Shown piece after piece: positions 46,149-56,556 of a stretch of DNA of 64,000 nt (position 1 is its first letter; every line of letters begins with the position of its first letter). The DNA lies in contig JACONQ010000011.1 of the NCBI GenBank assembly GCA_014281115.1, positions 868,001 through 932,000 on the forward strand. The letters run 5' to 3'. Source of the DNA: Laburnicola sp. R22_1 (lineage: Eukaryota; Ascomycota; Dothideomycetes; Pleosporales; Didymosphaeriaceae). The translations under genes and the position numbers were made by a program. The notes beneath the pieces were generated by a model that saw only the letters and a program-made list of their open reading frames with translations, searched no databases and was not told where the DNA came from.

Positions 46149-47322
46149 TCATGAGACTCTCTGTACAGTTAAGGTGCCCTCGGAATGACCTTGGAGAGCA
46201 AGGAAACCGCTTGTTTCAATGAATTTTTGAAACTGGTTGGATTCATACCTCCCTGTTATGACTGTCAATCGAACCTCAGGCTCCTCGCCTGATGACAGCG
46301 GCGTCGATTGACCTGAGCCAACCGGTGTCGCAGTTTCCGATGCCACGGGTGTAGTGGTAGTCGATGGTGGAGGAACTCGCGTGAATGTCCATCGGCCGAA
46401 CGCCCAGTTGAGGATATATCTTTCCCGACCATCGCTGACAGTTAGTGCGGATGTTGAGCTGCTATCCGATGACTTCGGTGCGGTGGAGGCGTAAACGATG
46501 CCTTTGATACGGTATATTGAGTCTTTAGTCGGCTCCTGAAGCAACTTCTCCAGCTTTTCAACATCGACGCTTGCCTTTTGACCATTGCTGGTCAAGATAA
46601 CACTTAGCACTTCTACCTCGGTGGAGTGCTCATGGTCGTGGTGGTGCTCAGACTTTGTTCCGATGCCCTTTGCGAGCTTCGCATCCAGTCCGAATATTAT
46701 ATCTTTGCTGACCCAGCCTTTATCGCTTTTAGAACGCGGCGTTGGCGGATCCACCTCTAAGGCTAGGACAGCATCCTCCACGTCTTCAAGCCTCCTTTCA
46801 CTCACGAGCTCCCACTTGTTCAAGACGATCAAGTCTGTGTACTTTGCTTGCATCTTCGCGGTGTACGACGTGTCTTCGTAGCCCTTCCAGTTCTCCACGT
46901 CTATGACCGACATGACACCATCTAGCACATACTTCCCAGTGCTCTGAGACAGGCGATTGACTTCCATGGCTAACGTCGCTGGAAACGCGGACCCGGAGGT
47001 CTCGATAACGATGCGATCGGGAGTGATGTCGGTAGCGAGGGTCTCGAGGGCATCGGAGAGCTGCCCCACCAGATTGCAACAAATGCAGCCATTGAGGAGC
47101 TCCTGCACGCCGGAGATGGCGCTCGAGGAGGCGAGCTGGGAATCAACGGCGACGTCGCCGAACTCGTTCTTCAAGAGTGCGAGCTTGTATGATTTAGGCA
47201 GTTGTGGAATCAAATTCAGGATGAGGGCTGCACTTGTTAGGTGGGGGCATAGGCAAGTTGTGGGAAAACTCACTGGTCTTCCCAGACCCCAGAAAGCCGG
47301 TGATGATGGTGACGGATATCAT
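46149..47322 (-). CDS. CobW/COG0523-type G3E GTPase, putative metallochaperone
   Basis: GTPase of the CobW family, whose members insert metals such as zinc into target proteins. Exon 1 is 47322-47274 and exon 2 is 47227-46149 (375 residues). The intron (donor GTGAGT) splits the Walker A loop and restores ITGFLGSGKTTLILNLIPQL. The metal-binding CxCC motif is in LLNGCICCNLVGQL, Walker B in RIVIETSGSAFP and MSVIDVENW, and the base-recognition motif in DLIVLNKWE. A His-rich stretch (EHHHDHEH) could bind metal. The C-terminal domain ends LALQGHSEGTLTVQRVS, a typical closing strand. An alternative last exon at 46119-45984 is also coding-like. A dispersed repeat begins only about 10 bases upstream of the start codon. 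Confidence 0.9.
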
Positions 47323-47332
47323 GACGGATGGA

Positions 47333-47395
47333 GTACTGTGTGTTACCTCGGGATAGGCGATACAAAGGCCGAATGTGCTCAAACTTGTATCCTGC
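47333..47395. repeat. Dispersed short repeat at the CobW 5' flank
   Basis: The pattern GTGTTACCTCGGGATAGGCG, then ATACAAAGG, then CTCAAACTTGTATCC matches the family seen at about 19831, 25914, 26287 and 38404. It starts within about 10 bases of the CobW start codon, so it probably lies in the 5' untranslated region. Confidence 0.65.
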
Positions 47396-47699
47396 AGCTG
47401 TATGTGCGAAAGACAAAAAAATGAGTGAATTGGGAGCGGCGGCAGCCCACATGTTTGCGCTTGCTTTTTTCGCGCAGATGCCAAAACGCGGGGCATGGGG
47501 GTGTGCAATGACGTAGCGCGATGCGAGGTGCGGGCAGGCGCGCAAGAAAGCGCTCTACTGCATCCGAGGCAACATTCACAAGCCTGGAAAATCGCCTGCA
47601 TATAAAACCCGGCAATCCCCTGCGTCTGCTCGATATACCTTGCCTCTCTCTGCCTTTGTACTACACTTCAACCTCAACTTACCTCATCACCCAACCAGC

Positions 47700-48091
47700 A
47701 TGGACTACGTCAACAAGTTCACCGGCGGCGACCAGAAGAACGAGGGACAGACTGACGCCTCTTCCGGCGAGAAGAAGGAGAGCGGAGGTTTCCTCAGTGG
47801 TCTTCAGAGCAAGGCGAATGAGGCTGCTGGCGGCGGTGCGGCTGGCGAAAAGAACGAAGACCTGCTCGACAAAGGCATCGACTTCGTCCAGGAGAAGTTC
47901 CTCGGCCAAGGCCCCCAGGACAATGAGGTGAGCTGTGCTCGAATAGTTAGCATACACAATCACTGATCGCTCTACAGTCTGCCGTCGAGCAAGCGAAGGA
48001 CGAACAGATCTCCGACTTCGTCCGCGGCCAATACAAGTCCGCGACTGGCAGCGACATCCCCGTCAAGGACAAGCCAACCACATTCAATTGA
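47700..48091 (+). CDS. Small hydrophilic fungal stress-type protein
   Basis: A 113-residue protein with exon 1 47700-47927 and exon 2 47978-48091, joined in phase by an intron with donor GTGAGC. It is Gly/Lys/Glu/Asp-rich and lacks a signal peptide or membrane segment. I recognise the pattern MDYVNKFTGGDQ, then DLLDKGIDFVQEKFLGQGPQ, then AVEQAKDEQISDFVRGQYKS from small ascomycete proteins often annotated as DNA-damage or stress responsive; the molecular function is unproven. The amphipathic central helix suggests a hydrophilin-like or membrane-protective role (inference). It shares a 377-base divergent upstream region with the CobW gene. Confidence 0.82.
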
Positions 48092-48445
48092 GCGATTCGA
48101 TAGTTTGGTTATCTGAACCGTCACAGTTTCATGCTGGGGTTTGGAGGACGGCGTTCCAGAGCCACAACATTATGATTACGGTAGTATATGAATAATGCAA
48201 CGATACCTCCTTATGTCTTCTCTTCTTGGCTATTGATGCTTGCTGTGGCCCTTAGATTAGCCCTGAGCCGGCTCAAATCACTGCCCTACGGTACCTGCGC
48301 TAGCGTGTATGGTCGATTTTCAATTTTCGGATGTGCTTCCGGGAGCTCACTCCGACCCATGGCCCGTCACAAGACTTCGGGTCCTTGGCAGCAACTCCAG
48401 CTTCTATGCGCATGTGGTGACTGATGTGACGACGACCCGCGCCAC
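48092..48445. other. Intergenic region between convergent genes
   Basis: The 354 bases separate two convergent stop codons. Nothing beyond 3' flank is seen. Confidence 0.45.
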
Positions 48446-49213
48446 TCATTCCTGTACCAGCGTCTCCACGCATCTCCTCAGCAGTCCCATCAAGCGCGTC
48501 TGCACGATACGTCCAGCAGGCGTACCGGCATGCTTGCCAGCGCCCCAACCGAAGGGAAGCACCAGTCTCCGTTTTCTCCTTGCATCAATCACCACCAGCG
48601 CGTCTAATGGATGCTCGCCTCCTCCCAGGGGATGGAGTAGGCCAAGGCGCACGAAGTGGTTGTAACCTGGCCCTACCGCCTGTATCAGAGGTAACGAGTA
48701 TGCGGCGGTCATAGAGGGTATGTGCGTGGACGGGTCGCGGCAGAGTACTAGAGCCTGTAACGAAGGCGATATCGTGTATAGATCTGGTAGTATCGAACTG
48801 TACGTCGTCAGCGATACATGTAGTAAAAGCCGGACCAGTCTGGGTGCTTACCACAAGAGGTCGTAATGCAGCTGTACGTTACCTTGAACGCACAGTACGA
48901 TGATAGACTCGGCACTGTACTTGTCTACGTTGTTGTGGGGATGCAGGCTGCTTCCGGGCGGAGAAGGCAGCGTGTTGGACGCGAGGATGCCCGCGACGTC
49001 GACGCTCCAGGCGTCATCCGGGCCAATGACATCCAGATCGTCTATTTCGCTCTGTGTCCGTGACCTCTTCAACGCATCGCCGCCCGGTGAAAGCGCCGGT
49101 GATGGGAGTGGCTGTCGCTGTTGAGGCTCGTCATCGTCATCCAATGCGATTCTCGAGCGTTTGCGGCTAAGCGCCACATCCATGGTCCAAGTCTCTGCAG
49201 CAAGAGCGGCCAT
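48446..49213 (-). CDS. Uncharacterised protein with basic N-terminus
   Basis: I do not recognise the family. Exon 1 is 49213-48852 and exon 2 is 48797-48446, giving 237 residues from the ATG at 49213; an ATG at 49183 (MDVALSRKRSR) is equally possible. The intron uses donor GTAAGC and acceptor TACAG and joins HYDLL to CSILPDL in phase. The N-terminal half has basic and acidic clusters (SRKRSRIALDDDDEPQ) and SP-rich text, suggesting a nuclear protein. The C-terminal half looks folded (LPLIQAVGPGYNHFVRLGLL, DALVVIDARRKRRLVLPFGW). It is divergent from ATG5, with start codons 240 bases apart. Confidence 0.7.
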
Positions 49214-49453
49214 CTGCGTGGTGCGTCCAGATGCGATGCGGAGCCGGCAGACTTTCGTGTCCGGCGCGTTCTGACGGTTCTGTAGAGATGAGACGGAGAT
49301 GGAGCGACCGAGCGCCCGGGTTCCCCACACGGGCCACACCACCCGCACTCGCGCCCAACACTTGTGAAGCTTAGCTCCTTCAACCCCACTATTCTCCTTT
49401 CAGACTGTCAACCTGCACTGGCTCCTCGAGAACTGTCACCGGTCGTCGAGGCC
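49214..49453. promoter_or_regulatory. Bidirectional promoter of ATG5 and the unknown gene
   Basis: Only 240 bases separate the two start codons, so both genes must share promoter sequence. No specific motif can be named. Confidence 0.5.
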
Positions 49454-50595
49454 ATGAGCTCCCACGACCTTGCGAGTAGACTGCGCCAGAGGGTTTGGAA
49501 CGGCTCGATTCCGCTCGAGATACGGCTGCACAGAGAAGACTGCAGGACCTATGATGACTCGAGTACATATTTAGTATGCTTGCTTCATGCCGCCGCCTAA
49601 TGGATACTAAGATTCCATGTGCAGGTTCAGTTTCCACGACTTTCATACTTGGGATTACTGTTACATAAGCTTCACGATTTCTTCCACAGCAGCTTGATCT
49701 ATCCAGATGTGTCGCCGGCAGACGCTTGGCTCGAATATGAGGGTGTGCCGTTGAAGTGGCATTACCCGCTTGGCCTACTCTACGACCTGTATTCCGGACA
49801 TGAGCCATATCGTAAACCCGAGAGATCTAGCCAGCAGTATAGCCCTTCCGAAGACGAAGAGGAAGAGGCTCTACCTTGGAAATTGACAGTTCACTTCTCA
49901 AACTACCCGGTCGACCAGTTAGTCAAGCTCGACAACGAAGACAAGCATCTTCATGATCTTTTCATTCACAATGTCAAAGAGGTCAGAGCCCATCTTTCCC
50001 TTTTAATCTTGCGCTCACCATCGCCACAGGCCGATTATGTCCGAACTGGAACTGGAAAGACGGTCATGTTTCTCAGCAAAGAAGATTCGACACAACTCTG
50101 GGAAGGGGTCAAACAACATGACTTCAACCTTTACAACCCAATAAACACGAAGCTGCTGAATCCGCAAGGGGCCACGCTCCGTCATCTACCAGTGAGGTTG
50201 TATCTGCCGCACGCTGCTGATGCGAGAGCTGTAAAGGCCGATACCGAGTCTGGAATGGATGATTCGAAAGACCAAAAAGGAGAGAAAGAGAGTACACCGG
50301 CATCAGTGCGAGTTGTACAGTCTTTAATGACGCCCTCATTAACCTCGCGTAAGTTATTGCTGGATGTGTTCTAGAGTACAGGTTGGCTAATTTGAGCGTA
50401 GGGCAAACTCAAACCATCGGCACTGCGCTGAATCAAATACTACCTACTTTATTTACAGGCACAAGGAAACCAATTCTTGCGGAAGCCGTGTTACACGGGA
50501 CCGCCGTTCCCTTGGGCGCTAGTGTGGAGGAGCTGATACGAATGGCTGCCTATCTGGATGGATGGCTTCATATCGCTGTAGTCATGATGGCTTGA
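49454..50595 (+). CDS. ATG5: Autophagy protein Atg5
   Basis: Atg5 is conjugated to Atg12 and, with Atg16, drives lipidation of Atg8 at the growing autophagosome. The model has exons 49454-49573, 49625-49981, 50030-50348 and 50402-50595 (329 residues). Family blocks are VWNGSIPLEIRLHREDCRTY, VQFPRLSYLGLLLHKLHDFF, EGVPLKWHYPLGLLYDLYSG and WKLTVHFSNYP in the first ubiquitin-like fold. Lys in the helix before VMFLSKEDSTQLWEGVKQHD lies where the Atg12-acceptor Lys is expected (inference). The C-terminal fold contains LRHLPVRLYLP and ends HGTAVPLGASVEELIRMAAY and DGWLHIAVVMM. Introns use donors GTATGC, GTCAGA and GTAAGT. An acidic loop (SPSEDEEEEALP) and a charged linker separate the folds, as in other fungi. 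Confidence 0.95.
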
Positions 50596-51445
50596 GCAGA
50601 TTTGCTATGATGGTCCACACTTGATAGCAAATTTCGATGAAATTTCCATCATGTCCGCTATTTCTGATGACTCATTGAATGCGCGGATGTTGCGTCGCGG
50701 TTGCCGTCGAGCGGATGTTGGGATGCTCTCTCCTCCACCTGCAGTCATTCCTCCCACATCCGGTTCCTTTTAGCGCGATTGTTGCTTTTCGACGGTACTC
50801 GTGGACAAACTCCAGACCTGGCGCTGAAAAAGAACTCTCACTCGCCTGTCGCCTACACCCTTGAGCGCCGTCGAATTCTGAGCGCCCGTCCTTCAGCCTT
50901 GTCACCCCGGCTCCGAGGCTGAACTTTACGCACTCTATGCATACAGATGGCCGACCCAAAAAATTCTTATTGGTCCTGGAAGCCACGCCCATCGTCAGTT
51001 GCTCCCGCCAATGGCGAAAGCATCGTCGAAGGCTTGCTTACGATCGTATTCGCCAGCCCATCATCGCTGCGACTGCCCTCTTTGGCTAATAATGGCAAGG
51101 CTTTCTAATGAACCAGAAAAAACAGACAACGATAGCCCCACGGACTGCCAAAAGCGATCCAGCAGGGCATTTTCGGTCTATCGAGATCCTGACCCTTGGA
51201 GCTGAGCCAGCCAACGCCTGCTCGCGCTTATCGCGCAGTCTCGCAAGCGATGGAGTCACACTGTGGAAGCGAACAGCCACAGTTCTCTCATAGACAAGTA
51301 GCTTATGCTGCTCTTACGAACCGGCCCCTGGGGTCGAGGAAGTACAAAACCCCGCCAGAAACCATGTGAGGTCGCCTGGAAACCGACCCAAATCACACCC
51401 GGACTCACGACTACTGTTCAACCCTCCGAACACCCCATACGCACC
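50596..51445. other. Intergenic region, no supported gene
   Basis: About 850 bases of ATG5 3' flank and HET gene upstream sequence. Short frames of 60-106 codons occur but have no features. Nothing else seen. Confidence 0.4.
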
Positions 51446-54400
51446 ATGGCTCGCCATAAGATGAAGAGATTTCGTGATGACACCTCGTCGTCTGAATCCG
51501 ACGAGGAACGTGAGGATCGTGTCGATCCCTACGTATATGACAAGCTCCATGCTCCAAGAGCCACTCGGCTCATCCTCTTGCAGCCGGGAAATCCCAAAGA
51601 CGAAATCGTCTGCAAGATAATGGAAGTTGATCTGGACCCCCAGTATACAAAAGAGTCGCGCCGCGTCGAGTCGATATTGAAACAGCGTAAGAAGCCCCAG
51701 CAATCGAAGGAGGAAGGAGATATCAGAACCGGCCCGGTCAAAATTGAGTCCACGGGTGATACAGACAGGAACCATGATCAGAAGAATGTCCCGTCGGTCC
51801 AACTATCGAAGCCTCCAGAGGAGGATCTGTCGAGTGTTCCAGGGCTCGGTGAGGGCCCTGGGGTTCCGCCAGGATACGAAGCACTCTCATGGTCCTGGGG
51901 AGCGGCATCGTGGGACTCCCAGATAAACATTGATAAGGATGGTGTACGATTATTTTTCAGCGTACCACAGACCTTGATCGGAGCTTTCGATGCCCTGCGA
52001 AACAAGAAAAAGGAAAGGGTGTTATGGGTTGATGCCATATCGATCGACCAGAAGAACGATCTGGAAAAGAGCCAGCAAGTCCCGATGATGTCCGAGATAT
52101 ATGGTGGAGCGAAAGGCGTAAGTGTTCACTTGGCATGTCATGAGCACGTCTCCTACGCTCACGTATTGGAGGGTAATCACCCTAGTGTACGAATGCTATA
52201 TCTCTGCTCGTGGGATATCCCAGAGTGACTTAGGACACTTTGCTGACTTGATCATCTAGGTTTGTGTATGGTTGGGAGAAGGTGACGCAGACAGTAAGAT
52301 GGCTTTTGAGTTCATTCAAAAGGAAGTCATCAAGCTCGAAGATTTCGACAAGCTCTGCGAAGATCTTGAAGCAACCCCGAAATGGAATGCCATGTTCAAT
52401 TTAATGAAACGACCGTGGTTCTCCCGCCGATGGATCGTTCAAGAAATTGCGCTTGCGAGAGAGGCTCGACTCTACTGCGGACGGAAATACATTCCCTGGC
52501 AAGATTTTGCCGACGCTGTACAGTTATTCGTATCTGTAGAATCTGCCACGCACCGTCTCTCGGAAGTTATGAAGATCCACGAATCTTTCTACCATGTGCC
52601 CCGTTGGTTCGAGTATGTGAGCAAGCTCGGGGCTAGTTTGCTAGTTGATGCTACCGACACGCTCTTCCGCTATACAAAGACCGAGTGGCCGGAATTTGAG
52701 GTCACACCTAGCGGACACAAACGACCAAAGATGAGCCTAGAGACTCCAGGGGTTCCAAGAAGGCTGTCAGATAGGAGCAATCGTCAGGCGCTCCTAAGTC
52801 TCGAGCACTTGGTCTCAACACTGACGGTCTTTCAAGCCACCAACCCACGAGATATAATCTACGCCCTTCTAGCTATCGCGAAAGACACCAATCCAGTACC
52901 AAGCAAGAAGCCGCCATACCTAAGTGATGCGCTGAAAAGTATCACTGTATGAATGAAACTGCAGGCTCGTCCGTACGTGGTTGATTATACGAAGAGATAT
53001 GTCGATATCTGTGCGGATTTCGTTCAGTTTGCGATCAACCAACAAGCCGACAGAACCAGAGCGTTGGACATCATATGCAGACCTTGGGCTCCCGAGCCTG
53101 AGAAAGTTGAGCGACGATCACAGTTTGCTACTGTTACGCCTTTCAGTCTGTCTGGAGAGGACTCAGCAGATGGCGACGAGGCGGAAGTAATGCCAAGCTG
53201 GATCCCGCAACTGTATCGAGCATCTCACGACATGATCCGCCATGCTGATTCGGTGGAGAAGATGGGTCGCATCAATGCTGATCCTCTCGTTGGTCTTCCT
53301 GAACTGACCCAGAGGAATTACAATGCGGCAGCCGATAAATCAGTTGATCTTACTCGTGTCAAGATCAAAAAGCGGAAGAAGTATCACAGCATCGATGTTC
53401 TCGGGTTCGTCTTGGACCGAGTAGAGTCTGTCGACAAGCAATCTCAGAATGGGAATATACCTTCGAGTTGGTTCGAAATGGGACGGGTCGATGTGAAGTC
53501 GTTCGGGCAGACAGCTCACGACCCGGTGACCAAAGATTCCTGGGACGAGTTTTGGCGAACACTGGTTGCAGACCGTGGGCAGAGCGGGAGAAATCCGCCT
53601 GCCTACTACGCCCGCGCGTTTGAAATGTCGCTCAAGAAAGGACTGCTCGCTACCGGTTCGCTAAATACTACCGATATGGTCGATCATGGAAGATGCTCTG
53701 TCGTTTCGGAGTTCTTTCGACGAGTCCAGTCTGTGATTTGGAACAGATGTTTGATAAGGACAGAGAAGGGCAGGCTGGGCATCGTCAATGAAGGTGTTGA
53801 AAAAGCAGATGTTATCTGCATCTTGGACGGATGTAGTGTGCCCGTCATTCTTCGTCCGACCGAGAAGAAAAGATCCGAGATTGACGACGATCTGAAAGCA
53901 GAAGAGGAAGAGTTAGAAGAGTGGAGTGTTGTAGCGCAGAGACGACATAGAATTCGGAACCAGCCGCGCAAACCACTGCGAAAGATTGTCGAAGAAGAGC
54001 GAGCAAAGCTTGAAGCAAAGAAGAAAGGCCTCAATGTGGAAGGGGCACACCCTTCAGTTGAAGACACTGGCTCTGGTGCGCTGCAGGATCATACAACTAC
54101 TGAAGTACCCGGTGGTGGCACGGCCCGAGAAAACGAGGCCTCTGAGAGTCGGCCGCACAGTAGAGCAGGAAAGAAAGGGAAGGGAACGCTTGGCCGAACT
54201 GAGACCTGGAAATTCCAACAAGATAGCCAAGCTACCCTCGGCGGTCAAGACAACCAGGAAAACGAGCGAGGCGAAGACGCAGGAGGTAAGTCAGAAACCC
54301 GTCTACTGTGGACCCCGGAACGGCTCACATCTCTCGTATCATAACGCATCCCGAGGGGTAGCTCACCATGCTTTTGCCGACCTGTGCTCCTACTTTCGGA

Positions 54401-54741
54401 CTGGCTTGGATGTGCTCGTGCTAACATTCTCCATAGGTCTTACCACTCGACTTCATAGAGAACGCATCAGGATATGGAAAGAATACTATTGCCAACTCAT
54501 GGGTGAGGCCTTCATCTACGGCGTCATGGATGGTGAAGCTATTGCCCTTTACAACCGATACATGGCGCAGAAAGGTGAAGCCACGGGCGAGAATCAGCCG
54601 CCTGGAGAAAATGGTGCGAAAGATCCGTGTGCTGGGATGGAGCTTGTGGGCACGGTGGATGACGTCAAAGTCTATGTGTCGAAGGAAAAGGTTGAGGACC
54701 AGTTCCCTCTATTTCGGAACCAGGTCTTCGAGTTGCGTTGA
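51446..54741 (+). CDS. HET-domain (heterokaryon incompatibility-type) protein
   Basis: Member of the large fungal HET family, linked to non-self recognition and programmed cell death. The model has exons 51446-52117, 52260-52895, 52965-54285 and 54437-54741 (977 residues). After an acidic N-terminus, the HET core is clear: YEALSWSWGAASWDSQINID, RVLWVDAISIDQKN, QVPMMSEIYGGAKG, VCVWLGEGDAD (across intron 1) and RPWFSRRWIVQEIALAREAR. The C-terminal half has the family blocks ATNPRDIIYALLAIAKDT, PYVVDYTKRYVDICADFVQF, MPSWIPQL and LMGEAFIYGVMDGEAIALYN. A charged insertion (about residues 770-870) precedes the last exon. The open question is 52896-52964: it is read here as a 69-base intron because a TGA lies in frame at 52950. 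If it is not an intron, the gene is truncated there. Confidence 0.82.
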
Positions 54742-55275
54742 GCGGAGGGAGGGGAGCTTTGCCTCTGGGGCCGGCATGTTGTTTCTTGAGAATGCTGTGG
54801 CTATTGAATCCAAATTCGACCACGCCTCTCCCATGGTTGCTTCTAATATAGATGGAGAACAGCTAGTTAGTTTCTGTTCGAATTCGACAGAGACAAGTCT
54901 TAGGGCCAACGACGAGTTAGAAGTATGAGCGCTTCACTCAGCAATAGTTCCAAGGCGGAGCCCTGGTGCCCGACCTCGTCTCGTCCCATGTGGCTGGGGC
55001 TGGGGGCCCAAACGCGCTGCCTCAACACCTCGACCGGCCTCCATAATAACACGTCAGCTGCCACTCGGCTGCCTCTCGCTTCGCGCCGCACCTCCTGCGA
55101 CGTTTTTCTCCCGCTCTGGACCTCGCGGACTGTCTTGTAAAGTTTTCGGCGTCCTACTAGACTCGCTTTCGTTCCGTCTGCCTTGGCCCCACCAACGATC
55201 GTCCCACGAATCACAAGCCGGTCGCAACTTCGTTGCTGAACCTATACAGCTGCTGAACAGCTGCTGACGAGCGCA
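54742..55275. other. Intergenic region, no supported gene
   Basis: About 530 bases between the HET gene and the Arg/Ser-rich gene. Pyrimidine-rich text before 55276 is consistent with a promoter. No other element seen. Confidence 0.4.
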
Positions 55276-55911
55276 ATGTGTCTCGTCAAAGTAAAGCAGG
55301 AGGAGGATGTTGTTGTGCCATACCGTGTGCATCAGTACCGCGACCGCTCTCCGCGCCGCCGGGAATCAACCCGCCGCGTCTCTCGCATCTCGCAGGAAAT
55401 AGTACACGAGTCGCCTCGACCAAGCTCGTCCTATCTCGCCGTGCCTCCCCCAAGGACCATCCCCATCCCCGCACCGCAGCCTGTGCCTGTCTTCGTCGAA
55501 CCACCCCGTGCCCCGCCTCCGCCGTCCTCAGTCTCGCACCACTCGCATCACGGCGCGCACTACGTCGAAGTCTCGCCGCATTCCAGTCGCTCCAGTGTGT
55601 CGAGCTCTAGCATGGGACGGAGCGAATACGTCGTGCACGAGCGCCAGTACAGACGGCGAGAGCATAGTCCTGCTGAGAGCAGTCCGCGATACGAACACTT
55701 CCGATACGTGGAGCCTCCGCCGAGTGAAAGCGACCATTACGACCGCTATGACCGGCGGCGGAGCAGGAGCAGGCCCCGCGAGAGGAGCCTAAGTCGCGAC
55801 CATTATGCGCGGGGTAGCAGAGACTATGGTGGTCCGGAGAGGGTGACGAGGGAGAGGATCACCATCTCAGAGAGGGACCGGGATGGGAGGCGCGGCGAGT
55901 ACCGGAGGTAG
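55276..55911 (+). CDS. Arg/Ser/Pro-rich conserved fungal protein
   Basis: A 211-residue single-exon protein. I recognise the start MCLVKVKQEEDVVVPYRVHQ from uncharacterised ascomycete proteins. The N-terminal ~50 residues mix acidic and Arg/Ser stretches (RDRSPRRRESTRRVSRIS). A Pro-rich middle follows (PRTIPIPAPQPVPVFVEPP), then His/Ser runs, then an RS-domain-like tail (RRRSRSRPRERSLSRDHYAR). No folded domain is visible. RS-type tails often occur in RNA-processing factors, but no RNA-binding domain is present, so function is unknown. Composition is GC-rich like its neighbours. Confidence 0.75.
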   Translation: MCLVKVKQEEDVVVPYRVHQYRDRSPRRRESTRRVSRISQEIVHESPRPSSSYLAVPPPRTIPIPAPQPVPVFVEPPRAPPPPSSVSHHSHHGAHYVEVSPHSSRSSVSSSSMGRSEYVVHERQYRRREHSPAESSPRYEHFRYVEPPPSESDHYDRYDRRRSRSRPRERSLSRDHYARGSRDYGGPERVTRERITISERDRDGRRGEYRR

Positions 55912-56556
55912 GGGACGATACAGATGGCGAGAGGTAGAAGGAAGCCTTGGCTGGAGCGAGCGTATTTTCGGTGGTGATTGCTTCGAATGTTGCGCTTGAT
56001 GGCATGTTGGTATTTGGCATTTTGTGACGACTTCACGGTTTGATGATTTACGAAGGCATTCTGAATGTGGCCCTCGGTTTCTCTATAGATATTTTTTTCA
56101 ATTTATACATGTCCGCCTGGAAGCATTCTTACTGTGACATCAACCTCTCCTGTGTCTGAGCGGTGCTGCTCCGCGAATGGGAAGCGAGGGGTAATATTTC
56201 CGCAATGCAAATTCGGAACCCACCATTCGATGCGCAATTCGAAAGCCTGTGACGACCTAGACTACTGCAACTGTTGACCCTCCGAATATTGATATTCAAC
56301 GGTTTGAATCTCACGTGGCCAGCAGGCTACCTAGGTAAAGAAGGGTTCTTGCAAACGTTCCGGGGAGCTGTGTCTTGCCATCGGGCTCCCTTTTGACAAG
56401 CAACGCCCAAAAGCTGCGCGCGCACACGAGCTTACTTTCCCTGTCCACAACCCGCCCGAAGTCGATATCCGTCTGCGCTGCACAAGCATCTCGGAAGAGA
56501 GGATCGGACATGCCTGACGAGCCCACGTACCACGCCGCACTTGTCCACCACCGACA
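55912..56556. other. Intergenic region upstream of the phosphatase gene
   Basis: About 645 bases. An overlapping minus-strand frame (56311-56790) extends into the phosphatase coding region and is its shadow. Nothing else seen. Confidence 0.4.
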
